Positions 48,849 through 61,756 are shown, counted from the first letter of the stretch. The stretch is DNA of 64,000 nt from Hetaerina americana (GCA_022747635.1 JAKTNV010000003.1:14502911-14566910), one strand, 5' to 3'. Notes: generated by a model from the sequence alone, not told the origin. Numbers and translations are program-made.

Positions 48849-49205
48849 TAATAAGAAATGCATTAGCTAAAGAACCTTTTAAAAAGGGTTGGTAATTGAT
48901 GAAGGGCATCTGGGCTAATGACGTAAAGAAGAGCCTTGAAAAACTGATACGGAGCACAGTTCTGTAAGACTCGGAAACTTGTTCATTGAGGCAAGAGGAT
49001 AAGCATAGATTGGAGGCTATTGAGATGTGGGTATGGAGAAGAATGGATAAAATAAAATGGACGAAAAGTGAAAGAAACGAACAAATACTGTGAATGGCAG
49101 GAATCGAGGAAAGGCCATTGGGAAATATTCGAAGACAGTACAACTGAATGCAGTGAGAACCAGTGAGTTGCTGAAGACTATTAGAGGGTAGAATGTTGAG
49201 AAAGC
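48849..49205 (+). pseudogene. LINE reverse-transcriptase C-terminal fragment (broken)
   Basis: The plus strand reads IRNALAKEPFKKGW, NDVKKSLEKLIRSTVL, DSETCSLRQEDKHRLEAIEM and WVWRRMDKIKWTKSERNEQI. These align with the LAKEAF, LKKRLVKT, SVALYGSETWTLR and EMWxWRRM blocks of a non-LTR reverse-transcriptase C-terminus. Several stops interrupt it and the later LLEGRMLRKRE is in another frame. It starts after the palm domain and has lost its 3' tail. Confidence 0.75.
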
Positions 49206-49314
49206 GAGAGACAGAGAGCACGCATAGCTAGAGAATCAGTTCCTGAAAAATATACGCACTACAGTATTTAAGGTTATTTTTGTGGCAATATACTTATAAG
49301 TAACGCACTGTGTA
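49206..49314. other. Short spacer
   Basis: AT-rich sequence between a LINE fragment and SINE B copy 2; nothing recognisable. Confidence 0.5.
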
Positions 49315-49500
49315 GTTCCAAGAAACTGAGGGATATGCCGCGACAGTCACTTTTAACGGATTCATCCGAAATATGTGCATAACGATGCAACAATTTCAGA
49401 ATGTAAAAATCAGTCACCTTGAACGGGATTCGAACCCTGGATCCCTCGATGTCCGGCCGAATGTTTTAGCCAGTTAAGCTACCGAGACGTCCTCATACAC
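49315..49500 (-). repeat. tRNA-derived SINE, family B copy 2 (best copy)
   Basis: On the minus strand the head has an A box (TAGCTTAACTGG) and a perfect B box (GGTTCGAATCC). The body follows: TGACTGATTTTTACATTCTG, AAATTGTTGCAT, TCGGATGAATCCG and AAAAGTGACTGTCGCGGCAT. It matches the 20.4-kb copy over about 130 bp. It lies in inverted orientation to copy 3 less than 100 bp away. Confidence 0.78.
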
Positions 49501-49540
49501 TCCGAGAATTTGGCAAAGCGTTAAAAGATTAAAGAACTCG

Positions 49541-49635
49541 GTCAGAAATCGAGGGATCCAGGTTCAAATCCCGGTCAAGGCAAATTATTTTTACTCTCTG
49601 AAATTGTTGTATCATAATGTTATGTGTAGTGCTTG
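49541..49635 (+). repeat. tRNA-derived SINE, family B copy 3 (partial)
   Basis: The plus strand gives AATCGAGGGATCCAGGTTCA, AATCCCGGTCAAGGC and TTTTTACTCTCTGAAATTG, then TTATGTGTAGTG. It covers the B box and the front of the body of copy 2. The A-box part is missing. The pair can form a hairpin with arms of about 80 bp. Confidence 0.72.
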
Positions 49636-52600
49636 AGCTCATTGAAAACTTACTCACACCTATCATTTCTGTGTGAGCTGGTAACTGCAGCAAACTCAAG
49701 TTATTTAGAATTTCCGAAGGATAACTCAACGGAGGTATTAACCTTTAGCACTGTGCTCCGCAGCATAAAAATTGTTTTGATGGATGAAACGGTATAACTA
49801 TGAACAGGACAAGGTTCATAGACAAGGTTCCCTAACAATGCGCGCCTCGTGAAATCACACAATCAAAAGTACAAGTTCCTTTCCTGGGACCTTCAATTGA
49901 TTCCCTAATCCACGCAAACATTTGGCCCAGAACGCTCTTCAAAAATGGAACCCTTAGTTATTGTTCGGCCCTCTCGGCTACCGTCACTTAAGCTTCAAGT
50001 CTCTGTTAGGCGCATACCAGAGGAAGATCCTAATAGACCACAACGATTCAGGGTCAAGTCCTCAGTCCAGGGCATTGCACTTGCAGTGGATGAGACCGAA
50101 TTAGATTAATTTGATAGACTTTTCGCGAAAATTGTTGAAATTACTTCGAAAATAGGTTAACTCTAACGGATTGCAGTAAAAACAAGAATGTGAAGCGACC
50201 GAAATCTAGGAAATAATTAATTTCATGAATATACCGGCCAGTTGACATTACTAAAAACAGAGGGGAAATAAATGAACCCACGTCATTTGGGTAGATGTAA
50301 TAATTATACCGAATACTGAGAGAGATGAAGACTTAAATGGGTTTTTTATTCATTAATTTTAATGTTCATTTAATTGTATTAAAACCCTCTTTCTCTTGAG
50401 CGATTCGAGATCACCAAAAAAACAGGAATTGCACCAGGACAGTTTGACCGAGAAGCCATGTCATCTGAGATTATCTTTGCAAACAATCCAAACGCACTCG
50501 ACAGCATTGAAAAGACCAGCGTCCTAAAAATTCTACCCACGCGCCCCAGGAGCAACTCGCCGGGCTATATGCAGCTGTAAATACTGGGAGGTACGTAATT
50601 GCACAGAACTTACGCCACTCATTCTCTCGGAATCACTCCTTACGCGTCCGATACGCAGCGTACTCAAAAAAACGGACATCGGCCGCGTGCGCGAAGGTGA
50701 GGGTGGGTGGCCCGGTGGCAGGGAGCAAAAGAGAGCGGACGAGCTACTCCTCTCTCTACCTCATGGAGGGAAGTTCACTTCGCGTGACAAACGGAGACAC
50801 ATGGTTCTCCTCGGAGAGATAAATGGCAGCTGCCCGAAAAAGCAGTCGCAACGGAGAGCCGGCGAAATAAATCCACGCGACGTTCCCGAGGGACATGATT
50901 TTGTGTCATTCGCGGCAATTGTCCCTATCCGCTTGCTCAAAAGAAGGACAAAACACACACGCCTCCCTGCTTCCCCTCCCCCTTTCATTTAACCTGAGAC
51001 ATGCTGGAACGTCATTCGGGGCACACGGGCATGGACTCAAATTATCAAACAAGCGGTCGTGACTCTGAAATCAGGAACCCACTGGTCATGGCGTGTATTT
51101 ACAGAAGTAGTTACGGTGGTCTTTTGATGCCGGAATAAAAAAAACGACGCTCCCTGGAAGGCGTTTCTTGGCAACGTCACACAAGTACTTCAAAACATCA
51201 TCCCCTAACAAGATGTCGAACTTGCTGAATAGAGAATGATTGTTCATTAAATGACTCCATATATGTTATAAACTAAATGCATGCATGGAGGAATTATACG
51301 GCTTAACATCAAAGCATTGCATCTACTGCGGATCGCGTGTATTATTTGAAACCTTAAGAATTTTGATCGCACATGTGCTAACACGGATTTTGGGGCCTTG
51401 CAGCCTGACTCAACGCACGCGATGGACTGTGGTTCATGACCGATCTTTCATCGTGTCTTTATTTTTCGCGAATGCTCAACTAATATCGCCATTGTCAAGA
51501 GGGAGGGGAATTGGGATGAGATCGTTAACCTTTGGCGACCCAACGAGGAGAAACAAGTCAAACCAGAGGCTTGAAATTGTTCAAAAAAGAGAAAAGGCAG
51601 ACGGGAAGTGAATAATTTGTTTTGAGCACCGGAAAACAAATTGCCTTCAGCGGACCAAGCGGTGCAGTCCACCGTAGAAAACTATGCATTTCACTGTCCG
51701 CCTGCCCTCGGACCGGGGAATGAAGCACATCAAATTGTATCTGCGGAGGTCAGCGAGCCAATTGACATTCCGCGGGAAACAAGCGGTTGGATTAGCCAGA
51801 AAGGAAACATTCGCCACACTCGTTAATTAGCAATGATCGACAGAATCGTTCTTTTAGATTAATACCGATTAATTCCCTCAACATTAGACTCCTTGCATAT
51901 GAGAAGACACATCAACCTTGAATTAAAAAATATAACACATTAATTGCCCTACTCGGGGAATAATATTACTAATATATTTGTACAAAGAGGAATGACGACT
52001 TCTTAAAGGCCCGAGCATGACGAGGTGTGTACCACAGTGGGTAGTATTATACACGCACACTGCCCCTAACGTGCAATAAATTAATTAACGAAAGCGAGAG
52101 GCATTTGAGGTTGATAGACTTACGATGGAGAAAGGAAAACATTCCACTTAAATCACCACTTGGGTGTTGTTGAGTAAAATATCGCAAGTCGATATGAAAG
52201 CAGCAGAAGAAATTAGCAACCGAAGCAATACATCCCCCTCTACCAACATTTCCTGCTCGTGCTCCACTATGTCATTGGCAGGGTTGGAAAATAGCCTCGT
52301 TTGCGGGATATGTGCTCGTGCTTTTGTGCACGGACAGAAAGAGTTTTGGTCCTTCATGAAGGACCTTCGGCTTACTCTTCACACACGAAACCGAGGGCCA
52401 AGCTATTTTCCTAACATGGTGGTGCAATGACTGAAGTCAATACAACATCATAAAAGTGTACTAGTTCAAAAGTTCATGACGCCGGTGTCACACAGACCCA
52501 TTTCTGTTCTCGTTCTTCTTTCTATCGAAGGAGGCGAAAGAGATTTCAAGGCGCGTGTGGGCGCTCTCCCTTTAACGAATTCCCCTGGAGAAGAACACTC

Positions 52601-53954
52601 CCTTTAAAAATCATCCCTCACCCCCATGAAGCGGATTTAAAAATGTAGGATTAGTGCATTATTCAACCCACTAATAATCCAAAAATCCAGGCTTAATGAA
52701 CTCACCGAAAGCTCGGGGCCACACTTAATTTTTTTGGCACCAGTGTGGCACGAAATTATCACAGGAATACGAAAGAGAAAGAAAAAACAATTAAAAATTC
52801 TCACGAAGAGAGCGCTCATGGACGAAACAATATGATCAACGAATGACCAGAATTGAGGAGAGGAAAATGCTGACCTGATCACGTGAATAAGATGGGGAAA
52901 TACAAGAAAGTCGATAACCCCGCGGCACGGGTAATGAGAGATGGATGCATACCGTGCAAGGGCACGAAGATACGGATTCATTCAGCAAGGCAGAAACACT
53001 CAGTGTTTAACCCGTCGTAAAGCACAGATTAATGGACAGTGGCGAACTGGAACGCGTTCACAGTAGGATGCGGCACATCCACTTTCGCAGCAAACCCTTG
53101 GATTATTTTAAGAGGCATTCCACGCTTGCTGTGGAACAAATGGCGAGAGCAACAGATGAGGCACCCCAGTGGACTGAGACGCGGCCGCGAGAAAGTCCCC
53201 AAAAGTTTCAACATATTAGAAACCTCCAGGTAATTTAGAAATAGTTTTTTTTGCTCGAATTTCCTCATAAGAATAAGTATTTTAGGCGCCATTCTCTCCT
53301 GTAGAGCATGCTTGCAAAGATAAAAATCATTTACGAGCATAATTTTTGGGATTGATCTCATTGGGATTCATTTGGGAAGTCATTCACTTTAAGGAGAGGA
53401 GTGTTTAAAAAAAAACAACATTACGTAAAACAAGGATGATAATGAAGACGTAATTATCTGTACGCGTTGGGTACCCTATCTCTCTCTCTCTTCGAAATTC
53501 AATTTCCTTTGTTCTTTGGAACAAAGAAAATAAATAATGACGTTTGGAACTGCGAGCTGAGAGAAGACTTGTGTAACGAGGAGACATGGCGGTAACTTAA
53601 AAATCAGATAAAAGAGGACAGAAATTCAATTTGTTTCACTAGGCGAGACAATTTTGGTGCTACCCTAAAATGTTTAAAACAAGTAGGTAGATCTTCAACA
53701 TTCTAACAAGCCTTTTTTTATAAAGCGTCCAAGGTAAACTACTACTTCATTTTTTTACGAGCTTCCTTCAGTCTGACGGAAACCAATTTCTCTTGAAATA
53801 GACGAAGGTGTTTGCTAGAACCATCCGCAAACTAAGTGAGTCATTTCAGGGGGTCATTGGGTCAACGAAATGTGGGGAAAGGGTCTATGAAAGTCAGCTG
53901 GAGGGCGAGGTAATGAAAGGGACCGTAACAAGTATCACACTTTTCAATTATTAT
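49636..53954. other. Gene-free stretch; CpG-rich at 50.53-50.72 kb
   Basis: Mixed sequence with no recognisable coding region. CpG-rich patches lie at 50,530-50,720 and around 50,860. Open frames to 114 codons resemble nothing known. A weak B-box-like block near 50,050 is not convincing. Confidence 0.45.
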
Positions 53955-54246
53955 GATAAGGTAATCCACCGGTTTAGGTAGGTTTTTGGATGGACACAAT
54001 TACCAAATAAATATTTTGTGACTCCTGCCAAAACCCAAAATCCAGTATCCTACTCTACATCCGGACCCTCTTCATCTCTGAGTACTTCCTTCCTCCCTTC
54101 ATCCCGTCCAATATCCCTATTCTGTTCCTGCCCTTTCCTCGTTTGCCTAACATTCTCCCCTCTATTACAGTCTTCAACATCCCACTTCCTATCAATACGC
54201 CCTTCATCCATTTTTCCTGCCTCCATAGGATGCACATACATTTCAA
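53955..54246 (-). pseudogene. LINE 3' end with coding remnant and tail
   Basis: On the minus strand one frame reads GMLKTVIEGRMLGKRGKGRN and RIGILDGMKGGRKYSEMKRV, the end of the reverse-transcriptase polyprotein in this LINE family and the best-preserved such block in the window. The tail follows down to 53,955 with GGATTTTGGGTTTTGGCAGG, GTGTCCATCCAAAAACC and AAACCGGTGGAT. 5'-truncated. Confidence 0.75.
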
Positions 54247-57200
54247 TACTATCTATAAATAAAATACCTTAAGACGGTAATAGACAATTATTTTGTGGTT
54301 AGAACAATATTTCGGAGGACTTTACACGCAAAGTAGATCTCTGATTCAAATTAAATTTTGGAGATAATCCCATCATTAAGATCGTCAAGGCCAATGAGAA
54401 TTTTATTTCGACGCAGATGTCTAAAAGAAAAGGCTACAAACCAACAATAATTCGCCCGACGCCAAAATAAATACAAACACACGGTTCTCAATTCACAAAG
54501 AGCAATCGCTTGGATTATTCGACTACCGAATACGTAACACCTTAAAACGTAAATGCCAAGATCGCCTCGTGATGGAGAGCGGAGAGGGAAAGAACGACAC
54601 ATCGCCGATCGATTTCAACTATAGGTTACAGGTAAAACGAGTAGTAGGTTACAAATATTTCCTAGCTCTCCCAAATGATTAGTTTGACATCCGAATAACT
54701 TTTTCAATTTAACGAATAGGAATTATTAATTCATTCATATATTAAATAGACAGAGACCTTTTTTGGGTCCTCGAAACGGAAACTTTTTTTCACCTCCCCC
54801 GAGTGGTCCTCCCAGATATAAATCGAAATATATCCGTCTGGATAGCTACGATCTATGTTCATCAGTTACTCATGAACAATATTTGGAGAATATGCTCGCG
54901 AATAGCATTGATATATAAAATAGTTAGCTTTGATATTTATTACAGGGGTTTTCCTATTCATAAAAAATCATTAGATTAATATTATATCATATAATTGATG
55001 TCATCATTGATAACTCCAATTGGCATGCAATATTATAAATATATAACGCTTCAATTATTTCTCGCAAAGGGATGGCGAAGGCATGGATAAAAATTCGGTC
55101 ACTAAAAGAGTACTGAAAATATACTCCAACTGTGATCGAGCATTTTTGTCTCCGTCATCTTCTCAGCTCACTCCATCGGTAATCAGAATAAGTAAAACTG
55201 TTTCACGATCAAGAATTCACGAATTAATTATTCACGTAAAGCAAAACAGAAAATGATTTCATGCTAGATTTACTCTCAACTTACATGATGAGTATTCATA
55301 TACAAAGACAAAGATGAAAATGATTCGATAAGGCTGCTCTTGGAAGTTCTTTTTCTCAATTCTTCCAAATGAATTCCCTACTCGTTCACATCCCTCAGAG
55401 GAGCACCGAGACAAATTAAATTTGTCTATCTGCACTGCTCTGTCCAGGCGGTGAGGTGATCGTGATAATTTCCAGGAGAGAGAGAAGGTTTTACGAAAGA
55501 AGGGGAGCTTGAAGGAGAAGGGTATTGCGTTGTCACATTCACAATAAATACCGTGTTGAGAGCATCCGTGCAATCATTTTCTTGAGCCCGGCCTGCCTAG
55601 CGAAATCGGGAGCATCACGCTCGGGGAGTCAAGAGAAGGTCATGCAATGAAAACACAAGGGCAAACGAAACCAAACTTACATTACACGACGCGAAGATAT
55701 CCTGTGAGGATCGAGTCGCCTTCGGCCTCCGATGCAGAAATCATTTCCGGACACCAATTGATCACATACACAAACACACACCGCAGACAGAGAGACACTA
55801 AACACTGCTGTTGAAGCACTACGAAAACATTCAAGGCAAAACCACTGGATGAAATTCCTCCTGATAGCGAGAATGTATCACGAAAAACAACTCCTCCTCC
55901 TGAGATACTTGGTTGATTCAAGATTCAACGATTAATAGGCAGTCGTCCACCTGTGATTGCGCTGAGGGAGATCGCAAGGGTTCTTTCAAAGAGTGTGAAG
56001 CAGAGAAGGATTTAATGAGTTCCTGAATCGAAACCTAGGGTGGCATAACCGCCCTAATTCTGTAAAGAGGGTGCAGCGTGTCACAAAAACTCACAAACGG
56101 TACTTGAAAATGAAACCGATCACATGCAGAGCAATTTTTTTCTTTTAAGCCGTCAATTGTTTGTCAAATTCAGTCGAAAGACCGCTGTTATTTGTGGAGG
56201 AGAACAACAAATAAAATCCCTTGAGGGTTAAGACACAACGAATCGCAAGAGTCCGATTTCCCTCGGGGAATAACAAGGACACGACGGAAGGGATTGTTGT
56301 CGGTGGAGGGTTATCGGTCGGTCGTTCGTGAAGACGGGCTGGCGGGGAACGCGGCAAATTGTACCCGGCGTCCACTTGCGTCAGCGGCGGCGAAGCGGGA
56401 GAGAGCGATGTCGGACGTCGACCGGACGGCTTCTCCGCACGAGAGCAGATGAGTAACTGGCGCCCGGGCGGAAAACCACGTGCTCCAGTGCTCCGCCTCC
56501 CCTCTACAACTTCCTCACTCCCACCCTACTCTCCCTCCGACCTCGCCGCTTCTACCCCTCCATTTCTCGCCCTCCCTCCCTTTCTCCTCGCTCGCTCCCT
56601 CATCCCCTTCGTGGTCCTACCGTCAGTCATATCCCCTCCCCCTCCCGCGAAAACGCCACGCACCTCAACCCCCGGCGACCAGCCCTAGCTTCGGATGAGG
56701 ACCCCGCAATCAATCCAGCTGACTCAAAAACATAATTTTCTCCGCTCTCGCCGTGGCGATGACGTGTCTTGACGTCACCTACGCCCGTTGACGAATTTTT
56801 TTTAAGAACAAAAGATCCCAATTATCTGGATTGCTTGTGCTCGCGGAATCAACGGTCGAGAAGGCCGCAGGATTCCAACTCGCCGGCAATGGAATAAAAT
56901 AACATTACTGGGAACTGTGGTAACTGATGACGCACAATTTCTCCATCGCCCTTGCCTTTACAAATAATAGACGCATCGATAAATTCTTTTGTTTCGCTAA
57001 CTTTTGACCTAAGGCATGGATAAATCAATTTTACGATGGGTATTATTCTAATTAAAGGAATGAATCAATTAATAATGTTGAATAACCTCACATTATATTT
57101 TGGAAATCTACTTTCGGAGAGTTATGATTTTGAAAAAAATCCGCATGTTCATGCTAATGATTGCAATATTTTTTTATCCACCGATGGAAGATAGTTGAAA

Positions 57201-57764
57201 ACTACAATGGAAGGAAATATATTGGATAGTATGTTCTCAAAGAGGAAGGTCGAGGACGAAAGAGGTTTGATGGGCAAGAATTGGAAGGCATTAAAGCTTG
57301 GGATCATAATCCAAGAGATTCATAATCCAAAAGACCAAAGAGATAGAGACTACGTACTTGTATATATATATTCTGGGCTTGGAAATCTATAGTTTGGTAG
57401 GCCATGGTAGATAACCTGATCGATAAATTATGATTGTGATGGAAGAAAATAACTTCGCTAATTTAATTACCATAAATATCTTTCAAACCAATGCTTGAAA
57501 TGTTAGCCGATATCTATGAGGTTAATAATTGACAGTTCCTTTAAAATTGAAGACATTTCCTTAAAAGAAACTGATATCTTCAATACCACTAGTCCTTACT
57601 GGATAGGTAATCATCATTTGCCATTGAAATTTACACAAATTAGCTTAATTAATACATCTTAAATATTATCAGTGACAAAAATTTTACTAAAAGATTTCGA
57701 AAGTCGGGAAACATAAATCACATCATCACGAAGGGGTGATGTACTCGTATATTGCAAATGCAGA
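54247..57764. other. Gene-free; CpG-dense block at 56.27-56.48 kb
   Basis: AT-rich to 56.2 kb. A CpG-dense block lies at about 56,270-56,480, followed by a C/T-rich block (56,480-56,650). It could be a promoter island; no TATA/initiator pair or exon is clear. Confidence 0.45.
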
Positions 57765-57770
57765 ACTTAC

Positions 57771-57822
57771 CATCCATGCTGCCACTTCCTCCAGTTATTA
57801 GAGCATAAAGGTAGGCACTTAC
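57771..57822 (-). other. Candidate 52-nt exon, possibly a recursive-splicing exon
   Basis: On the minus strand 16 uninterrupted pyrimidines and AG (57,840-57,823) are followed directly by GTAAGT. After 52 nt comes a second perfect GTAAGT donor (57,770-57,765) preceded by ATG. The 52 nt are open in two frames; one reads SAYLYALITGGSGSMD, the other LPLCSNNWRKWQHG. I do not recognise either peptide. It could be a normal alternative exon, a noncoding exon ending in a start codon, or the downstream exon of a ratchet site. Confidence 0.4.
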
Positions 57823-57853
57823 CTGAAAAGAAAAAAAGAGTTTTCATGTTAAT
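57817..57853 (-). promoter_or_regulatory. Juxtaposed 3' and 5' splice sites (ratchet-site consensus)
   Basis: On the minus strand a branch-point-like TTAAC (57,848-57,852) lies about 26 nt before CTCTTTTTTTCTTTTCAG, and the AG is followed with no gap by GTAAGT. A pyrimidine tract, CAG and GTAAGT in contact is the described consensus of recursive splicing sites in long arthropod introns. It is the strongest such site I noticed in the window. Confidence 0.5.
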
Positions 57854-60111
57854 AAAGAATAACCAATTTCTGTACCTAGTTTTTTGTTTCAAACATCAGG
57901 CAAACTTATTGAACTTCGCAAAAGAAATGAAAACACCATTCAGATAAGTGAAGAGTGGTCGAGTAATATTAAAAGCTTATTAAAAAAATATCATGTTACA
58001 ATATATTTTAGATATGCCCAGGGAGGCAATTCAATAAGCATAATGACGGTTACAGCTCATCGAGTCCGGCTTTTAAATCCCCGCTAAGATATCCATCCTC
58101 TGATCAACCATTCATCATTCATCCCCCCCGCTCCCGTCCAAAATACCGTGCGCCTTTTCCTATGTTGCACTTCCTATTATTTCTACCTCATACTCTCCTT
58201 TAACTTCTACCTTGGTGACTTGGTACATTGGCTTGCCGCCCGTGAGTACCAATATTTCTTACGTTAACGAGGATGAAATCGATCGCGTTTCCGTTTTCAT
58301 CGGTGCAATGCATTTGCAATTGAATTCCTATGCGACCACCGGTTGCAAAATTGTTGCCGCGATTGTATTTCCACTTCACTTAACCGCAGAGGACGCTTCT
58401 CTATCCTGTTAACCCGAAGGTTTTGCCCTCTTGTCTCGGTAGAGTTTGCGTGGCAATGATACTTGTGCGTCAACGGAGCGAAATGATCTCTGTTCTCGGC
58501 GAATCCAACACGCATGAAATCCCCCGTCCATTACCTGTTTTACCATGTGAGAAGGAGGGTTGGGGGGTGCACGTTCTACACATACCCTAGAGCAAATATA
58601 GGGTTCACAATGAGTGGTCGGCGGAAAGAGACAAGGAACGCGCCTCCCATATAGGGCATTGCGTGGGGCGTGAGAGGGAGGGGAGGGTCATTGTCGCGGT
58701 GGACTACGTCACATCCTTCCTCCTCCTTCCAATATTCCTTCGTTGGCGAGGGACGCACACGGTCACTCGTCTTGTCCTCCTCCCGTTTATCATTTTTTTT
58801 TCATTGTGTTTTGGCTGCCCCGCTACGTGCGGTCGATGAACACGGGGGTGTTAAAAATAAGGAGTGAGGCACTGGCTCGCCTCGACCCCCCTCGCCGCCC
58901 CGTTCCCTCGGACAATCGACCTTTCCCTCCGACTCCGACCGAGTTTTACGAACCGAAGGGGAATGCCGATGCCATCTGCGGTAATGACGGGGTAATGGAG
59001 GGAATTTCCGTCACTGACTCCCAGTTTGCGCTCAGGTGTACTACGCCATCCTCGTCTATCCACGACCATGTCCGGGATGAGCGACTGCCGCATTGGGAAT
59101 ATCAATTTGGGAAGGAAGGGATCTCGCGTCTCTTGTTCGCAACTAACAAAGTACCTTTCGAGAGAGAGGGAACTCCAGGGATCGTTAGGTGCAATGACCG
59201 CTGTGTGGAATATCGCAACACAACACTAACACATCTCATTAACTCACTGATGATCTAAGTATGATTTGGTTCCATCTTCATGTATATATCATTAGACACC
59301 ACCAACGATATCATGAGGAGGGATTCATCTGAATGATACAGAAGCCGAAGATTCTTCAAATCGGGATTCAACCCAATCGTATTTAATTTAAACAACACAC
59401 TCTCACCACCATTGCAATCAGCTTCTAAATTTCAAGGGCGAGGCGATTTAACATTTAACTTAAAACAGCCTACACGCAACCTTCAAGTCAACTGGCTCCG
59501 ATTATTTCGTCTCATTTCCTCTAAAAAGAAGGGAAATTATTAAGGTAAATGGACACACTCAAACGAAAGGAACATAAACAATGGTTCTCCAAAAGCAGAA
59601 ATAGGAGGTAAAGACCCGGAATAGATTGATACTTCTATGCACGACTTAATCGTTTGATACTTTAAGCTCCTCAGTCTAAATTTCAATTCCAATTCCCTAG
59701 TAAATAATATCATTTTTTCTTAATGATGGAAAGTAATCAGCTGTTCTTTTTGCATGATAACGGATTTATTGTCTACCTCCTCGTACCGGAAGGGGAGAAT
59801 TGTTAACCGCCCGAAGAAAAATGACAAAAAGCGGAAAAATATAAAAGTGAGAGAGGAATCCGGTGGCGTAGAAATTCATGCACACAATAATCCATCCCTC
59901 TCTTTGTCTCGTGCTTTTTTCAGCCATGTCAGACTTCCCGCCTTTTATTATGTAATTCTATAGTTATATGGGGTTTGCCTCAGTTTTAATAAACTGACTT
60001 CCTCATAAATAAATTCTAAAGGAATCGCCCATTCATTCCGAGTGATTGGAAAGGTCGAAGAAGGATTACGCAAGTTGAATTTCGGCGCTCGGAAAGCTAA
60101 AAATGGACTTA

Positions 60112-60118
<7 letters not shown>
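57854..60118. other. No recognisable gene
   Basis: AT-rich sequence to 58.1 kb, then more balanced. The 171-codon frame at 58,743-59,258 (+) has no domain I know and no splice-like ends. Confidence 0.45.

Positions 60119-60178
<60 letters not shown>
60119..60178. repeat. (TA)n microsatellite
   Basis: A pure TA run of about 58 bp. The left flank has a GAAGAAGG...CGCAAG block loosely like a PLE 3' end, but the shared GTGAGT core is absent, so I do not call a module here. Confidence 0.93.
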
Positions 60179-60183
<5 letters not shown>

Positions 60184-60462
60184 TTACAGCACGCTCCGAC
60201 GGAAATTTTAATTCGTAATAAAAAAGCAACCCCTAAGTGACTTCGGTCTTGCAGCTGGAATTAAGATTCAATCCATGGCGAGTGACTCGAAATTCCCTCC
60301 AGATCGCTAAAAGCACGAGATCCTTCCCTCTATTCACTTCTCCATTGTTTCGGAGAAGAAATCCGTTCCTCGTCAAAGGCGAAGGGGAGAAAAAACCCCT
60401 CATAGCCCACTGTCATATAAAGGATGAATCATCCTGAAAGGTACGAAAACAACTTGTATCTA

Positions 60463-60489
60463 CTACCTTGATCAAAAAGTTCCCGGAAT
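60463..60489 (+). repeat. Mariner left terminal inverted repeat
   Basis: It begins CTACCTTGATCAAAAAG and ends CCCGGAAT. It pairs with the right repeat over 27 bp with one mismatch. The transposase binds and cuts here. Confidence 0.93.
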
Positions 60490-60667
60490 AACCACCGTGT
60501 GGCGCTCCCATCGTTCCGATTTGAGTTCTGTTTTTTTTGTTAAATTGGTACATCTGTTGTTGATATTCCCTTTAAATCTTAGTGTCATAACTTGACATTT
60601 GCAAAAGTTACGTAGCCAAGAGTACATCTATCTCTGTGTGTGTTGGCGATTTTTTACAATTGCAGAA

Positions 60668-61730
60668 ATGGATTTAAATTTGCAACAACGAACTTGTATT
60701 AAATTTTGCGTAAAAAACGGATTTAGTGGCGCACGGACGTTGGAAATGTTGGAAAAGTGTTTCGGCAACGATTCTCTAAAAAAAACGGTCGTTTACCAGT
60801 GGCACGAGCGGTTCAGAAGTGGTCGTGAGTCAATCGAAGATGATGAACGCAGTGGCAGACCATCGACATCGAAAGTCGGTGAAAAAATTGATAAAGTAAA
60901 AGAAATGTTGGTCAATAACCGTAAATTAACCATCAGAGAAATAGCGGAGGACTTGAACATTGCCTATGGATCCGCCCAAGACATTGTGGTTAATGATTTG
61001 GGTTTCCGTCGTGTAGCATGCCAAAAGACCTCAATTTCATGCAAAAAAGAGACCGTGTTGACGTCGCAAAAGACATGATTTGCGAGGCTGAATCCGATCC
61101 CACATTCATCAAAAGGATCATTACTGGAGACGAGACGTGGGTTTATGAGTACGACACGCAATCCAGACATCAGGCAAGTGAATGGCGTTCACCAAATGAG
61201 CCGAGACCAAAAAACCACGTCGTTTTCAGTCAAAAAAGAAGACAATGCTGACGGTTTTCATGGATTACAACGGTGTAGTGCATCATGAATTTTTGCCAGA
61301 AGGCCAGACAGTAAACAAAGAGTATTATTTGGGCGTTATGAGACGTTTGCGTGAAGCAATTCGCCGAAAGAGACCAGAAATGTGGGCAGAAAACTCGTGG
61401 ATTTTGCACCATGATAACACACCGTCGCACAGTGCTATCATTATTCGTAATTTTTTGACGAAAAATGCAACAAATACCATCCAACAGCCACCGAATTCAC
61501 CTGATTTGGCTCCCTGTGACTTCTTTCTGTTCAATCGAGTTAAAAAACCATTACGGGGAACACGTTTTAGCAGCCGAGAGGAAGTAATGGAAAAATCGCA
61601 GGAAGCACTGATGGACATACCGAAAACCGAATATAAAAAATGTTTCGAGGATTGGATCAAGCGCTGGCATAAGTGTGTTGCAGTCGATGGGGATTACTTT
61701 GAAGGGGACAATATAGATTTAGATGAATAA
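60668..61730 (+). pseudogene. Mariner transposase with two frameshifts
   Basis: The start is the ATG at 60,668 (MDLNLQQRTCIKF). The first ~116 codons carry the two helix-turn-helix DNA-binding domains (GFSGARTLEMLEKCF; LTIREIAEDLNIAYGSAQDI). A net loss near 61,015 (about 10 bases by comparison with the family) moves the frame to VPKDLNFMQKRDRVDVAKDM and TGDETWVYEYD. A second shift in the A run at 61,209-61,214 moves it to MLTVFMDYNGVVHHEF, HHDNTPSHSA, SPDLAPCDFFLF and WHKCVAVDGDYFEGD. The three catalytic aspartates are present (codons at 61,129, 61,413 and 61,518), with 34 residues between the second and third (DD34D). Both breaks are single events, so this copy is inactive but recent. Confidence 0.92.
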
Positions 61731-61756
61731 ACTTGTATTTTTAATTTTCTGAATAA

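Noticed and set aside
50030..50090. SINE with a B box (GGGTCAAGTCC)
   Set aside because: No A box at the right distance and no shared body with families A, B or C.
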